Source: an uncultured Microbacterium sp.
GTDB taxonomy: Bacteria > Actinomycetota > Actinomycetes > Actinomycetales > Microbacteriaceae
Reading direction: 5' to 3'
NCBI GenBank assembly: GCA_913774845.1
Contig: CAJYJO010000020.1
Location: 1 to 64,000, forward strand
DNA length: 64,000 nucleotides
Made by a program: the position numbers and the translations under genes. Shown here piece after piece: positions 1 through 8,166 of the stretch. A model generated the notes under the pieces. The model had not been told where the DNA came from, did no database searches, and saw nothing but the letters and a program-made list of their open reading frames with translations. Each line of letters begins with the position of its first letter. The stretch's first letter is position 1.

Positions 1-268
1 CGATCTGCGCCTGCACCGACCGATCCGACAGGCACTCCGCGGCCGCGATCTCGGACGCGACCTCGCGAAGCGCCATCTCCGCCGCCCGCGACGATGCCCG
101 CTGCCCCGCCAGGGCGTCGAGGGCCAGGCGCCCTGCCCGGGCCAGCGCCCGGGTCTTGCGGGCTTCGGCGGTCGCGAGGGCGGCATCCGCGTCCAGCACC
201 TCGCCGAGCACGACCGCGAGCGGGTCGGACCCGTCGGGTGGTGAGGGAGGAGGTGTCGAGAAGCTCAT
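1..268 (-). CDS. DUF222/HNH endonuclease-like protein, N-terminal part (cut by window edge)
   Basis: The first 89 residues of a protein that runs off the left edge. They are mostly alpha-helical, rich in Ala, Glu and Arg, and include the stretch DPLAVVLGEVLDADAAL, which resembles the N-terminus of the DUF222-plus-HNH proteins present in many copies in Microbacterium genomes. The HNH domain itself would lie outside the window, so nuclease activity cannot be judged. The start is ATG at 268. A TAGCAT box (275-280) lies 6 nt upstream and no Shine-Dalgarno sequence is seen, which fits a leaderless transcript. The family call rests on remembered sequence flavour, not on a conserved catalytic motif. 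Confidence 0.55.
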   Translation of the reverse strand, partial: MSFSTPPPSPPDGSDPLAVVLGEVLDADAALATAEARKTRALARAGRLALDALAGQRASSRAAEMALREVASEIAAAECLSDRSVQAQI

Positions 269-274
269 GCAGGC

Positions 275-289
275 ATGCTAGCGCTTACC
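275..289 (-). promoter_or_regulatory. -10 box with overlapping LacI-type half-operator
   Basis: The minus-strand hexamer TAGCAT (275-280) sits 6 nt before the ATG at 268. It overlaps TGCTAGCGCTTACC (276-289, plus strand), which shares the AGCGCT core and several flanking bases with LacI-family operators. The -10 call is reasonable. The operator call is weak. Confidence 0.35.
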
Positions 290-659
290 TCCGACATTGC
301 CTCGCTGATCGGGAGTTTCTGTGGATAGATGATCCCGTTTCGTCCCTGGGGAGGAGGGGTGCGACGTCAGCGGAATGGTGCCTGGATGCGGCGCCTGTCG
401 GTGCGCGATGCCCGGATGGGGGCGCGGGGGCGCACACGCGCGTACGGAAGACGAGGCGCGAGAGCGCGTCTCGGTCCGCAATGCGGGTGTGCGCGTCGTC
501 GGCGCGGTACGCGGGCCGCGCACGCGCGGGGCGATGGCTGGGCCGGAGAGCGCGTCTCGGTTCGCCCTGCCGGGTGCCGCGCGCGTGGTCCACGCGCGGG
601 ACGCGCACGTGCGCACGGAAGGCTGGGCACAGGAGAACGCACCACAGTTTGCCCCGCCG

Positions 660-850
660 CGCGCACGCGCACCAAGCGCCCCCGCGCGCGTACGTGCACC
701 AAGCGCCCTCGCCGCGCGTACGTGCACCAAGCGCCCCCGCCGCGCGTACGTGCACCAAGCGCCCCCGCCGCGTACGAGCGCCGAGCGCTGAGCGCCCCGC
801 GCCACGCGCCCACCAAGCGCCCCCGCATCACGCGCGTGCCGAGCGCCCAA
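660..850. repeat. Imperfect 27-28 bp direct repeats in a 650 bp gene-free stretch
   Basis: The stretch 269-924 has no credible gene. Inside it, ACCAAGCGCCC recurs at 671, 698, 726, 754 and 812, mostly with flanking CGCGCGTACGTGC, giving 3-4 tandem units of 27-28 bp plus a diverged copy. The whole gap is dominated by CG and GC dinucleotides. Open frames crossing it on both strands have low-complexity Arg/Ala/Pro translations and look like high-GC artefacts. Confidence 0.6.
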
Positions 851-924
851 CGTCGTTCGCGCGCCGAACCCCGTCGTCACCTCCGCGCCGCGAGCCCCCG
901 CATCCCTCACGCGCGCCCCGGGCG

Positions 925-1296
925 TCACCCGCGCGCCGACCGCCCGTCCTCCAGCGCGGCGCGCACCAGCGCGACCGCTTCCTCGGGGGCGACGCCGAGC
1001 TGACGCACCGTGCGGGCGTAGACGTGTGCGGCCTCGACGGCCCGGGAGGCGGCGGCGTCGCCTCCGCGCACGAACGAGCCGGCGCGGCCGCGGGTCTCGA
1101 GGAAGCCCGCCTCCTCCAGTTCCTTGTAGGCCCGGGCGACGGTGTTGGCGGCGAGGCTCAGCTCAGCCGCCAGAGCCCGGACGGGGGGCAGCCGGGTGCC
1201 GGCGACGAGCTCGCCGCCCTCGATCTGCGCGATGACCTGCGCCCGCACCTGCTCGTAGGGCGGGATGGGGGAGGCGGCATCCACGGAGAGGCGCAT
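925..1296 (-). CDS. GntR-family transcriptional regulator, YtrA subfamily
   Basis: A short DNA-binding regulator of 123 residues. An N-terminal winged helix-turn-helix covers roughly residues 8-75 (PPYEQVRAQV, then ANTVARAYKELEEAGFLE). It is followed only by a short helical tail, the architecture of the YtrA subgroup, which lacks a large effector domain. I start it at ATG 1296 (MRLSVDAASPIPPYEQ), since YtrA proteins begin just before the PPYEQ motif. A longer frame to 1344 overlaps the neighbour. It begins 2 nt after the stop of the D,D-carboxypeptidase gene, so the two are co-transcribed. YtrA regulators usually sit beside an ABC transporter. None is adjacent here, so its target is unknown. 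Confidence 0.85.
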   Translation of the reverse strand: MRLSVDAASPIPPYEQVRAQVIAQIEGGELVAGTRLPPVRALAAELSLAANTVARAYKELEEAGFLETRGRAGSFVRGGDAAASRAVEAAHVYARTVRQLGVAPEEAVALVRAALEDGRSARG

Positions 1297-1298
1297 GA

Positions 1299-3011
1299 TC
1301 AGTCGTTCAGGCCGAACAGGTCGAGCGGATGCGTCAGTCGCCACCAGGGGCTCGGCGGTTCGATCTCCTGCGCGAGGTCGACGTCGACGGTGGCGGCATC
1401 GACCGGTCCGGTCGCGGTGAGCGTTCCGACCGTCTCGCCCGCGTCGGTGCGCTCACCCAGGGCGAAATCGACGGAGGTCCGAGCGGTGCCGCCGTTCCAC
1501 AGCACGACCGTGGCGTCGGACGCGGTGACGAGGTCGATGTCGTCGCCCCAGAGGGTCTCGACCTTGCCGACGACGGTGCCCGCGGTGACCGAGGGGCTCG
1601 GCTGCAGCTCTTGCTCGATGCGGGTGAACAGGTCGCGCGTGGCCTGATTGCGGGTATCGGGGCCGGGCTGGCCGAGCACGGCGGCGTACGCGCGGATCGT
1701 GGTGCCACCGACGGCGATGTCCTTCGCGGTGAGCAGGTTCCACGCGTCGAGCGTGCCCGTCTTCACCCCGATGATGCCGGGGTCGGACAGCAGGGCGTTG
1801 CCGTTCTTGAACGTCCCGGCACCGGGGAGGGTGAGCTCGGGCGTGCGGACGATCTCGGCGATGACGGGGTTCGCCAGAGCGCGTTCCGCAAGCCCGATGA
1901 GCGCGGCGGGAGTGGCGGTGTTCCCCGCCTCGATCCCGGTCGGGTTGACGATCGTGATCCCGTCGATGCCCCGTTCGGCGAGGTACGCGTTCGCGGCGGC
2001 GGAGAAGGCGTCATCCGAACCGAAGAGATCGGATGCCAGGCGCTGGGCGTAGTTGTTCGCGGAGGCGATTAGCATGCCCTGCAACATCTGCAGCTCGGTG
2101 AGGCTGCCGTCGACCGGCACGTCGAGCGACGACTCCCCCCGGGCGCGGTACTGCCAGTAGTCGGCACTGTCGGCCTGCGTGAAGGAGTACGAGGGGCCCT
2201 GCTCGCCGGGGGCGAGCGGCAGACGGTCGAGCACCACGAGAGCGGTGACGACCTTGGTGATGCTGGCGATCGACTCGGGGGCGCTCGCCGACGACGACAG
2301 GGTCTCGGCGATGCCGTCGACGGCGATCGCGGCCTCGCCCTGTGCGGGCCACGCGGGCTCGGCGGCGGGGGCGGCGACGGGTTGCAGCGAGACCGCTCGG
2401 GCCGTCGGCTCGACGGCGTTCAAGGGCCACAGCAGCGTCGTGGCCGCGTACGCGGCGAGCAGGAGCACCAGCAGGACCGGCGGAACCACCGTCGCCGGAC
2501 GGAAGAAGCGCTTGCGCGCCCCCGACAACAGGTCGGCGGAACGAGTGGTCGCCCCCGAGACCACGAATTCCGGTGCCGGGCGCGGAGCGACCGCGTCGGC
2601 CGGGTCGACCCAGGCGAGAGCGCCGATCACCACGGGCGCCTCGGGCCCCGCACCCGCGGAGACGTCTCGCGCGGCGGCGCTGGCGGGGGCGGATGCCGCT
2701 GCCTCGCTGCTCGCGCCGGTGGCTGCCGGGGTGCTGGGCGCAGCGCCCGCTCCGGATGCCGCCGTCTCGCCGCTCCCACCCATGGATACGGCGGCGTCGC
2801 CCGCGGCGCCCGCGGAAGAAGCCCCCACCGCGGCACCACCGACACCCTCGCGGTCGCCGGACGGATCGTTCACCGCGGGCCCCGTGGCATCCGTCTGCCG
2901 GAGGGCGGGACCGAGGTCGCCCGTCGTCGACAGGGCGGGGCCGAGGCCGTCGGGGGTCGGAGCGTCCCGGTGACGTCGGGCGCGACGCGTGGCCGGGGTC
3001 TGCTCGTGCAC
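1299..3011 (-). CDS. D-alanyl-D-alanine carboxypeptidase (peptidase S11 family), membrane-anchored
   Basis: A penicillin-binding-protein-type enzyme that trims the terminal D-Ala of peptidoglycan stem peptides outside the membrane. About 170 cytoplasmic residues rich in Ala, Gly, Ser and Pro precede one membrane helix (about 175-197) and the catalytic domain. The serine-peptidase triad is visible: S250-I-T-K253 (SxxK), S317-A-N319 (SxN) and K417-T-G419 (KTG). At 570 residues it is longer than typical DacA proteins (about 400) because of the low-complexity N-terminus. The start is GTG at 3011 with a TAGCGT box (3018-3023) 6 nt upstream, a leaderless arrangement. The start lies back to back with the thiamine riboswitch promoter. 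Confidence 0.9.
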   Translation of the reverse strand: MHEQTPATRRARRHRDAPTPDGLGPALSTTGDLGPALRQTDATGPAVNDPSGDREGVGGAAVGASSAGAAGDAAVSMGGSGETAASGAGAAPSTPAATGASSEAAASAPASAAARDVSAGAGPEAPVVIGALAWVDPADAVAPRPAPEFVVSGATTRSADLLSGARKRFFRPATVVPPVLLVLLLAAYAATTLLWPLNAVEPTARAVSLQPVAAPAAEPAWPAQGEAAIAVDGIAETLSSSASAPESIASITKVVTALVVLDRLPLAPGEQGPSYSFTQADSADYWQYRARGESSLDVPVDGSLTELQMLQGMLIASANNYAQRLASDLFGSDDAFSAAANAYLAERGIDGITIVNPTGIEAGNTATPAALIGLAERALANPVIAEIVRTPELTLPGAGTFKNGNALLSDPGIIGVKTGTLDAWNLLTAKDIAVGGTTIRAYAAVLGQPGPDTRNQATRDLFTRIEQELQPSPSVTAGTVVGKVETLWGDDIDLVTASDATVVLWNGGTARTSVDFALGERTDAGETVGTLTATGPVDAATVDVDLAQEIEPPSPWWRLTHPLDLFGLND

Positions 3012-3017
3012 CCGCCC

Positions 3018-3023
3018 ACGCTA
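3018..3023 (-). promoter_or_regulatory. -10 box for leaderless D,D-carboxypeptidase transcript
   Basis: TAGCGT on the minus strand, with exactly 6 nt to the GTG start at 3011 and no Shine-Dalgarno sequence between. Confidence 0.55.
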
Positions 3024-3038
3024 CCCCGCCCCGCCTCC

Positions 3039-3044
3039 TATACT
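3039..3044 (+). promoter_or_regulatory. -10 box for the TPP riboswitch/ykoEDC transcript
   Basis: TATACT lies 8 bp before the first conserved base of the TPP aptamer, so transcription would begin at its 5' edge. Confidence 0.6.
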
Positions 3045-3051
3045 CATGAGC

Positions 3052-3143
3052 ACGACCACGGGAGTCCGGTGAACCGGGCTGAGAGGAAGCGATCCACGCT
3101 TCGACCGTCGAACCTGATCCGGATCATGCCGGCGCAGGGAGGA
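3052..3143 (+). ncRNA. TPP riboswitch (THI element)
   Basis: The aptamer has the hallmark elements in order: GGGAG near 3059, CTGAGAG at 3079-3085, and ACCTGATC followed by GGATCATGCCGGCGCAGGGA (3112-3140). This is the thiamine pyrophosphate sensor that shuts off thiamine genes when TPP is abundant. The aptamer's 3' side ends in AGGGAGGAG, directly against the ykoE ribosome-binding site and ATG at 3149. No separate terminator hairpin is visible, so control is probably by sequestering the ribosome-binding site. Confidence 0.95.
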
Positions 3144-3148
3144 GAGAA

Positions 3149-3784
3149 ATGCACACGACCACGTCTGCCCCCGCGAACCGAACGTTCGCCCCCACCGTCG
3201 ACCGCTTCCGCTGGCGCGTCGTCGACATCGTCGTCGCCGCCGTCCTGGGCGTCGCGATCGGTCTCGTCTTCTGGGGCTGGAACACCGTCGGCGGCCTCTG
3301 GTTCACGGCGATGGACGGCCTGACGCCCGGCCTGGGCGGCATCGCCGTGGGCATCTGGCTGCTCGGCGGCGTCGTCGGTGGCCTCATCATCCGAAAGCCC
3401 GGCGCCGCGCTGCTGGTCGAGCTGATCGCCGCCATCGTCTCGGCGCTGATCGGCAACGTGTGGGGCATCACGACGATCTTCTCCGGTCTGGCCCAGGGTC
3501 TCGGCGCCGAGCTGATCTTCCTCGCCTTCCTCTACCTGCGTTTCACCCTGCCCGTCGCGATGCTCGCGGGCGTGGGCGCCGGCGTCGGCGCGTGGGTGCT
3601 CGAGCTCTTCCTCACCCCCAACCTCGCCAAGACGCTCGAGTTCAACCTGCTGTACCTCGGCACCCTCGCGATCTCCGGCGCTCTGCTGGCCGGTCTCGTG
3701 GGCTGGCTGCTCGTGCGCGCGCTGGCCGCGACGGGTGCGCTGAGCCGCTTCGCCGCCGGGCGGGAAGCGCGCCGCGACGTCTGA
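3149..3784 (+). CDS. ykoE: YkoE, substrate-binding membrane component of a thiamine/HMP ECF transporter
   Basis: A 211-residue integral membrane protein with about six hydrophobic helices (for example VVDIVVAAVLGVAIGLVF at 25-42) and the YkoE-like segments WFTAMDGLTPGLGGIAVGIW and GNVWGITTIFSGLAQGLGAE. It is the S component that captures thiamine or its hydroxymethylpyrimidine precursor. The start is ATG at 3149, directly downstream of the riboswitch ribosome-binding site. It is the first gene of ykoEDC and overlaps the ATPase gene by one base (TGATG). Family assignment is firm from sequence, riboswitch and neighbours together. The exact substrate is inferred. Confidence 0.92.
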   Translation: MHTTTSAPANRTFAPTVDRFRWRVVDIVVAAVLGVAIGLVFWGWNTVGGLWFTAMDGLTPGLGGIAVGIWLLGGVVGGLIIRKPGAALLVELIAAIVSALIGNVWGITTIFSGLAQGLGAELIFLAFLYLRFTLPVAMLAGVGAGVGAWVLELFLTPNLAKTLEFNLLYLGTLAISGALLAGLVGWLLVRALAATGALSRFAAGREARRDV

Positions 3785-5232
3785 TGCCGGGCCCCGCACG
3801 CGTCGACGTCGAGGGGTGGGGCTGGCGGTACGCCGGCCGTAAGCTCCCCGCCACGCGTGACGTGAACCTGATCATCGAGCCCGGAGAGCGGGTGCTCCTG
3901 CTCGGCGCCTCGGGGGCCGGCAAATCCACCCTGCTGGCGGGGCTGGCGGGGCTGCTCGGCGGCAGCGACGAGGGCGAGGCCACCGGCCGCATCCGCGTCG
4001 ATGGGCAGGCGCCCGAAGCGCAGCGCGGCCGGATCGGCCTCGTCCTGCAGGACCCCGAGTCCGGGGTCGTCCTGTCGAAGGTGGGCGACGACGTGGCGTT
4101 CGGGTGCGAGAACCTCGGGGTTCCCGCGGCCGAGATCCCCGCTCGGGTCGCCGAGGCCGTGGCATCCGTGGGTCTGGACGTTCCGCTGTCGCGGCCGACG
4201 AAAGAGCTGTCGGGCGGGCAGAAGCAACGCCTGGCGCTCGCCGGGGTGCTCGCGATGCGGCCGGGGCTGCTGCTGCTCGACGAACCGACCGCCAACCTCG
4301 ACCCGGAGGGCGTCGTCGAGGTGCGCGCGGCGGTCGAGTCGGTGACCGCGCGCGAGGGCACCACGCTCGTGCTCATCGAGCACCGGACGTCGGTCTGGGT
4401 CGAGCTCATGACCCGCGTCGTCGTGCTCGCGCCGGGCGGCGGCCTCCTCGCCGACGGCCCGCCCGACCGCGTCTTCGCCGAGCACGGCGCGGCGCTGGCG
4501 GCGGCGGGGGTCTGGGTGCCGGGTCACCCCGTCGACCTCCCCGTCCCGCCGGAGGCGCGGGGGCGGGATGCCGTGCTCTCGACCCGTCGACTGGCTATCG
4601 GACGCGAGCGGCGCGAGGTGGTGGCATCCGGACTCGACCTCTCCGCGCCGCAGGGCGCGGGGACGGTCGTCACCGGCGCGAACGGGGCGGGCAAGTCGAC
4701 GCTGGCGCTCACCCTCGCCGGTCTCCTGCCGGAGCTGTCGGGCGAGGTCGTCGCGGCTCCCTCTCTCGCCGCGCGCGGGGGGACGCGACCGTCGCGCTGG
4801 CGCTCGACGGAGCTGCTGACGCGCATCGGCACCGTCTTCCAGGAGCCGGAGCACCAGTTCCTCGCGCCGACGCTGCGAGACGAGCTCGCCGTCGGACCGC
4901 GCGCCCTGCGGATGCCGCCCGCCGAGGTCGATGCGATCGTCGACGAGCTGCTGGACCGGCTCGACCTGGCCCCCCTGGCCCTCGCGAACCCGTTCACCCT
5001 GTCGGGCGGGCAGAAGAGGAGGCTGTCGGTGGCGACCGTGCTGGCGTCCTCTCCCGCGGTGATCGTCCTCGACGAGCCGACCTTCGGCCAGGACCGTCGC
5101 GGCTGGAGCGAGCTGGTCGGCCTGCTGCAGCGCGAGGTCGAGCGGGGACGCACCGTGATCGCCGTGACGCACGACGCGGACGTGATCCGCCATCTCGGCC
5201 AGCACCGGATCCGTCTGGGCGGTGCAGCGTGA
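3784..5232 (+). CDS. ykoD: YkoD, double-domain ECF transporter ATPase
   Basis: A 482-residue cytoplasmic energy-coupling ATPase with two ABC cassettes in one chain. Domain 1 has Walker A GASGAGKST, signature LSGGQKQR and Walker B LLLLDEPTANLD. Domain 2 has GANGAGKST, LSGGQKRR and VIVLDEPTFGQD. Two-domain ATPases are typical of YkoD, which serves both halves of the ECF module. I chose ATG 3784, overlapping the ykoE stop, because homology to the cassette begins right after it (VEGWGWRYAGR). Upstream codons in the same frame are antisense-like and lie inside ykoE. It drives YkoE with the membrane coupler encoded next. Confidence 0.93.
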   Translation: MPGPARVDVEGWGWRYAGRKLPATRDVNLIIEPGERVLLLGASGAGKSTLLAGLAGLLGGSDEGEATGRIRVDGQAPEAQRGRIGLVLQDPESGVVLSKVGDDVAFGCENLGVPAAEIPARVAEAVASVGLDVPLSRPTKELSGGQKQRLALAGVLAMRPGLLLLDEPTANLDPEGVVEVRAAVESVTAREGTTLVLIEHRTSVWVELMTRVVVLAPGGGLLADGPPDRVFAEHGAALAAAGVWVPGHPVDLPVPPEARGRDAVLSTRRLAIGRERREVVASGLDLSAPQGAGTVVTGANGAGKSTLALTLAGLLPELSGEVVAAPSLAARGGTRPSRWRSTELLTRIGTVFQEPEHQFLAPTLRDELAVGPRALRMPPAEVDAIVDELLDRLDLAPLALANPFTLSGGQKRRLSVATVLASSPAVIVLDEPTFGQDRRGWSELVGLLQREVERGRTVIAVTHDADVIRHLGQHRIRLGGAA

Positions 5233-5993
5233 ACGCGCGCGTGTGGCTCGACCGCGTCAACCCCGTGACCAAGGTGGCGATGGTGCTCGTGCTCGCGGTC
5301 CCCCTGCTGCTCACGATCGACGCGGTGAGCGCCGCGACCGCCCTCGTGCTCGAGCTGCTGTGCGTGCCGTCGACGGGGCTGAGCTACGCCACCGTCGCGA
5401 AGCGGATGCTGCCCGTCGTCGTGTTCGCCCCGATCGCGGCGGTGAGCATGCTGCTGTACGCGCGCCCCGGAGGCACCGTCTACGGGTCGTTCCTGTTCGC
5501 CACGGTCAGCGACAACTCCCTCGGCCTCGCGGGAGCGGTGCTGCTGCGCGTGCTGGCGTTGGCGCTCCCGATGATCCTGCTCTTCGGCCGCACCGATCCG
5601 ACGGAGCTCGCCGACGCCCTCGCCCAGGTGGCGAAGCTGCCGAGTCGATTCGTCCTCGGTGTGCTGGCCGGCGCGCGCACCGTGGGATTGTTCGTCGACG
5701 ACTGGCGCACGATGACCCTCGCCCGTCGCGCCCGGGGGCTCGGCGATCGCGGCGCCGTCCGTCGCTTCTTCTCGATGGCGTTCGTGCTCCTCGTCTTCGC
5801 GGTGCGCCGCGGCACGAAGCTCGCCACCGCGATGGAGGCGCGCGGCTTCGGCTCCGACATCGAACGCACGTGGGCGCGACCGTCGACGCTGTCGGCCCGG
5901 GATGCCGTCGCCCTCGGCGGGGCGATCCTGCTCGTGGCCGCAGCGCTCACCGCGGCGCTGGTGACGGGAGCGTTCCGCGTGGTGGGGTCGTAG
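5229..5993 (+). CDS. ykoC: YkoC, ECF transporter transmembrane coupling protein (EcfT type)
   Basis: A 254-residue T component with about five membrane helices (for example VAMVLVLAVPLLLTI) and the two Ala-Arg-Gly coupling motifs (RRARGLG and MEARGFG) that contact the ATPase grooves. It starts at GTG 5229, overlapping the ykoD stop by four bases (GTGA), so translation is coupled. It completes the YkoEDC thiamine-precursor importer under the TPP riboswitch. Confidence 0.92.
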   Translation: MNARVWLDRVNPVTKVAMVLVLAVPLLLTIDAVSAATALVLELLCVPSTGLSYATVAKRMLPVVVFAPIAAVSMLLYARPGGTVYGSFLFATVSDNSLGLAGAVLLRVLALALPMILLFGRTDPTELADALAQVAKLPSRFVLGVLAGARTVGLFVDDWRTMTLARRARGLGDRGAVRRFFSMAFVLLVFAVRRGTKLATAMEARGFGSDIERTWARPSTLSARDAVALGGAILLVAAALTAALVTGAFRVVGS

Positions 5994-6020
5994 CCCTCGC
6001 GGGTCTGCCCTCGCGGCTGC

Positions 6021-6515
6021 TCAGAACACGTACTCGAAGCACAGCGAGCGCGGCATCGTCTCGACGTACGGCTCGTACACGGGGATCGGCGTGAAGCCGG
6101 AGGCGGCGTACATTCGCAGCGACTCGGGCTGCATCCGGCCGCTCTGCAGGATCACGCGGCGAGCCCCCGCCCGTCGGGCGAGGTCGACCACGTCGGCGGT
6201 GAGCGCGCGACCGACGCCCCGCCGCCGGGCGGCGGCGACCACGATCAGGCGCTTCAACTCCCACTCGTCGCCGAGGCGACGCAGCATCACGTGCCCGAGC
6301 GGGGTGTCGTCGGCATCCACCGCCACGAGGGTCGCGACGACCTGCTCGGGATGCACCGCCAGAGCCGCTTCACGCTTGGCGGCGAACTCGGGGCTGTCGT
6401 CGGCGTCGGCGTCGCGGTAGCGCTCGCCGAGGTCGTCGTCCAGGATGCCGCGCAGCGCGACGGCGCGCGGATCGGCGACGTCGACGGACTCGATGCGGAA
6501 CACGGGGTCGCTCAC
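6021..6515 (-). CDS. GNAT-family N-acetyltransferase
   Basis: A 164-residue single-domain acetyltransferase. The acetyl-CoA-binding motif A is clear: LIVVAAARRRGVGRALTADV around residues 90-110 (R/Q-x-x-G-x-G/A). It is followed by the typical RVILQSG strand and a YAASGF segment. The acceptor substrate cannot be told from sequence. The start is GTG at 6515 with TAGGCT (6522-6527) 6 nt upstream, leaderless. It is transcribed toward the ykoC end, and the two genes converge with only 27 bp between stops. Confidence 0.85.
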   Translation of the reverse strand: MSDPVFRIESVDVADPRAVALRGILDDDLGERYRDADADDSPEFAAKREAALAVHPEQVVATLVAVDADDTPLGHVMLRRLGDEWELKRLIVVAAARRRGVGRALTADVVDLARRAGARRVILQSGRMQPESLRMYAASGFTPIPVYEPYVETMPRSLCFEYVF

Positions 6516-6521
6516 CGTTCG

Positions 6522-6527
6522 AGCCTA
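6522..6527 (-). promoter_or_regulatory. -10 box for leaderless GNAT transcript
   Basis: TAGGCT on the minus strand, 6 nt before the GTG at 6515. Confidence 0.5.
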
Positions 6528-6594
6528 CGGTCGGGTCCCGATGCCCGAGGCGGTTTCCCGGGGGCGGCAGCCCGCGACGATCCTCAGTCTCGGC

Positions 6595-6600
6595 TAGGGT
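6595..6600 (+). promoter_or_regulatory. -10 box of the SDR/crotonase operon
   Basis: TAGGGT, with the first start codon 31 nt downstream (ATG 6632) behind an AAGGAG ribosome-binding site. This is a normal leadered arrangement, unlike several neighbours. Confidence 0.45.
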
Positions 6601-6631
6601 GGGACCCGGTTTCAGGTTCGAAGGAGAGCGC

Positions 6632-7393
6632 ATGGACATCACCAGAGCATCGGCCCTCGTCACCGGAGGGGCGTCGGGACTCGGCTTGGCCACCGCCCGC
6701 CGGCTCGCCGCCGCCGGGGCGCACGTCACCATCGTCGACCTCCCCTCGTCGGACGGCGCGGCGATCGCCGCGGAGCTCGGCGGATCCTTCGCCGCCGCCG
6801 ATGTGACGGATGCCGAGCAGGTCGCAGACGCCGCCGCGCTCGCCGCCGAGGCGGGGCCCCTGCGCGTCGTCGTGAACTGCGCCGGGATCGCCCCTCCGGC
6901 GAAGGTGCTCGATCGCGACGGCGCCCCCTCGCCGCTGCAGGATTTCGAGCGCGTGATCCGTGTCAACCTCATCGGCACGTACAACGTCATCGCGCAAGCA
7001 TCGGCCGTCATGGCGACCACCGACCCGGCCGAGGGCGGCGACCGCGGCGTCATCGTCAACACCGCCAGTGTCGCCGCCTTCGACGGCCAGATCGGCCAGC
7101 CCGCGTACTCCGCGAGTAAAGGCGGTGTGCACGCGATGACCCTGCCCATCGCTCGCGAGCTCGCGCGCCACGGCATCCGGGTCGTCACGATCGCACCCGG
7201 CATCATGGAGACGCCCATGCTCAAGGGCCTCCCGCAGGCCGCGCAGGACTCCCTCGGCCAGCAGGTACCGTACCCCTCCCGCCTCGGCGCCCCCGACGAG
7301 TACGCGCGGCTCGTCCTCGCGATCGTCGACAACGGCTACCTCAACGGCGAGACGATCAGACTCGACGGGGCGATCCGGATGGCACCGAAATGA
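6632..7393 (+). CDS. SDR-family 3-hydroxyacyl-CoA dehydrogenase (type II-like)
   Basis: A 253-residue classical short-chain dehydrogenase. It has the NAD-binding TGGASGLG near residue 9, the NCAG motif, and the catalytic S-Y-K set in NTASVAAFDGQIGQPAYSASKGG. The pattern VNLIGTYNVI plus a long VIVNTAS strand resembles 3-hydroxyacyl-CoA dehydrogenase type II (HSD10-like) of beta-oxidation. I start at ATG 6632, 6 nt after AAGGAG, rather than at the upstream in-frame ATG 6599, which has no such site. Its stop overlaps the crotonase start by four bases, so these genes form one operon likely acting on acyl-CoA intermediates. Substrate is inferred. Confidence 0.88.
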   Translation: MDITRASALVTGGASGLGLATARRLAAAGAHVTIVDLPSSDGAAIAAELGGSFAAADVTDAEQVADAAALAAEAGPLRVVVNCAGIAPPAKVLDRDGAPSPLQDFERVIRVNLIGTYNVIAQASAVMATTDPAEGGDRGVIVNTASVAAFDGQIGQPAYSASKGGVHAMTLPIARELARHGIRVVTIAPGIMETPMLKGLPQAAQDSLGQQVPYPSRLGAPDEYARLVLAIVDNGYLNGETIRLDGAIRMAPK

Positions 7394-8166
7394 CCGCCGG
7401 CATCCTCCTCTCCATCGCCGACGGACTCGCCCGGGTCACCTTCGACCGACCGGCCTCGCTCAACGCGATGGACTTCCCCATGGCCCGCCGGTGGCGCGAG
7501 GTCGCCCACGAGGTCACGTCCGACTCCACGGTGGGGGCGGTGATCCTGGATGCCAACGGCCCCGCGTTCTGCGCGGGCGGCGACGTGGTGGCCATGGCGA
7601 CCACCGGTTCGTCGGGCGCCGAGGTGACCGAGACGGCCGAGGCGATCCACGACGGCATCCGCACCTTCGCCGAGGCGCCGCTGCCGATGGTCGCCGCGGT
7701 CCAGGGCGCGGTCGCGGGCGGCGGCCTCGGGCTGATGCTCACCGCCGACTACGTCGTCGCGAGTGAGAACGCGCGTTTCGTCAGCCGCTACGCCAACATC
7801 GGTCTGACGCCCGACCTGGGCGTCTCGACCCTCCTCCCCGCCGCGATCGGGCAGCGACGCGCTCTGCAACTGCTGCTGCAGGACCGGATGCTGGATGCCG
7901 CTGAGGCGCTCGAGTGGGGTCTCGTCGCCGAGGTCGTGGCATCCGGGGATCTGGCGACGCGGGTCGACGAGATCGCGCGCTTCTGGCTCGACGGCGCGAC
8001 CGCCGCGTTCGGACAGGCGACGCGTCTGGTGCGCGCCGGCGCGGGACGCACGTTCGCCGAGAACCTCGCCGACGAGGCCGCCACGATCGGCGCCGCCTTC
8101 GACACCCCCGAGGCGAAGGCCCGCGTGGCCGCCTTCGCCGCCGCCTCCGCGAAAGGACGTTCATGA
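7390..8166 (+). CDS. Enoyl-CoA hydratase/isomerase family protein (isomerase-like active site)
   Basis: A 258-residue crotonase-fold protein with FCAGGDV and the oxyanion-hole segment VAGGGLGLMLTADYVVA. The two glutamates of true hydratases are not where expected. The region reads ARFVSRYANIGLTPDLGVS, and the later helix has LQLLLQ. The aspartate in TPDLG matches isomerase-type members, so delta3-delta2 enoyl-CoA isomerase or a related reaction is more likely than hydration. It is translationally coupled to both neighbours (ATGA overlaps at 7390 and 8163). Confidence 0.85.
   Translation: MTAGILLSIADGLARVTFDRPASLNAMDFPMARRWREVAHEVTSDSTVGAVILDANGPAFCAGGDVVAMATTGSSGAEVTETAEAIHDGIRTFAEAPLPMVAAVQGAVAGGGLGLMLTADYVVASENARFVSRYANIGLTPDLGVSTLLPAAIGQRRALQLLLQDRMLDAAEALEWGLVAEVVASGDLATRVDEIARFWLDGATAAFGQATRLVRAGAGRTFAENLADEAATIGAAFDTPEAKARVAAFAAASAKGRS

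Noticed and set aside
94..1647. A 517-codon plus-strand frame with repeated KRPR/HQAPPPR peptides
   Set aside because: It crosses a minus-strand regulator and the 5' half of a DUF222 gene, has low complexity, and the repeats in it come from the DNA repeat at 660-850.
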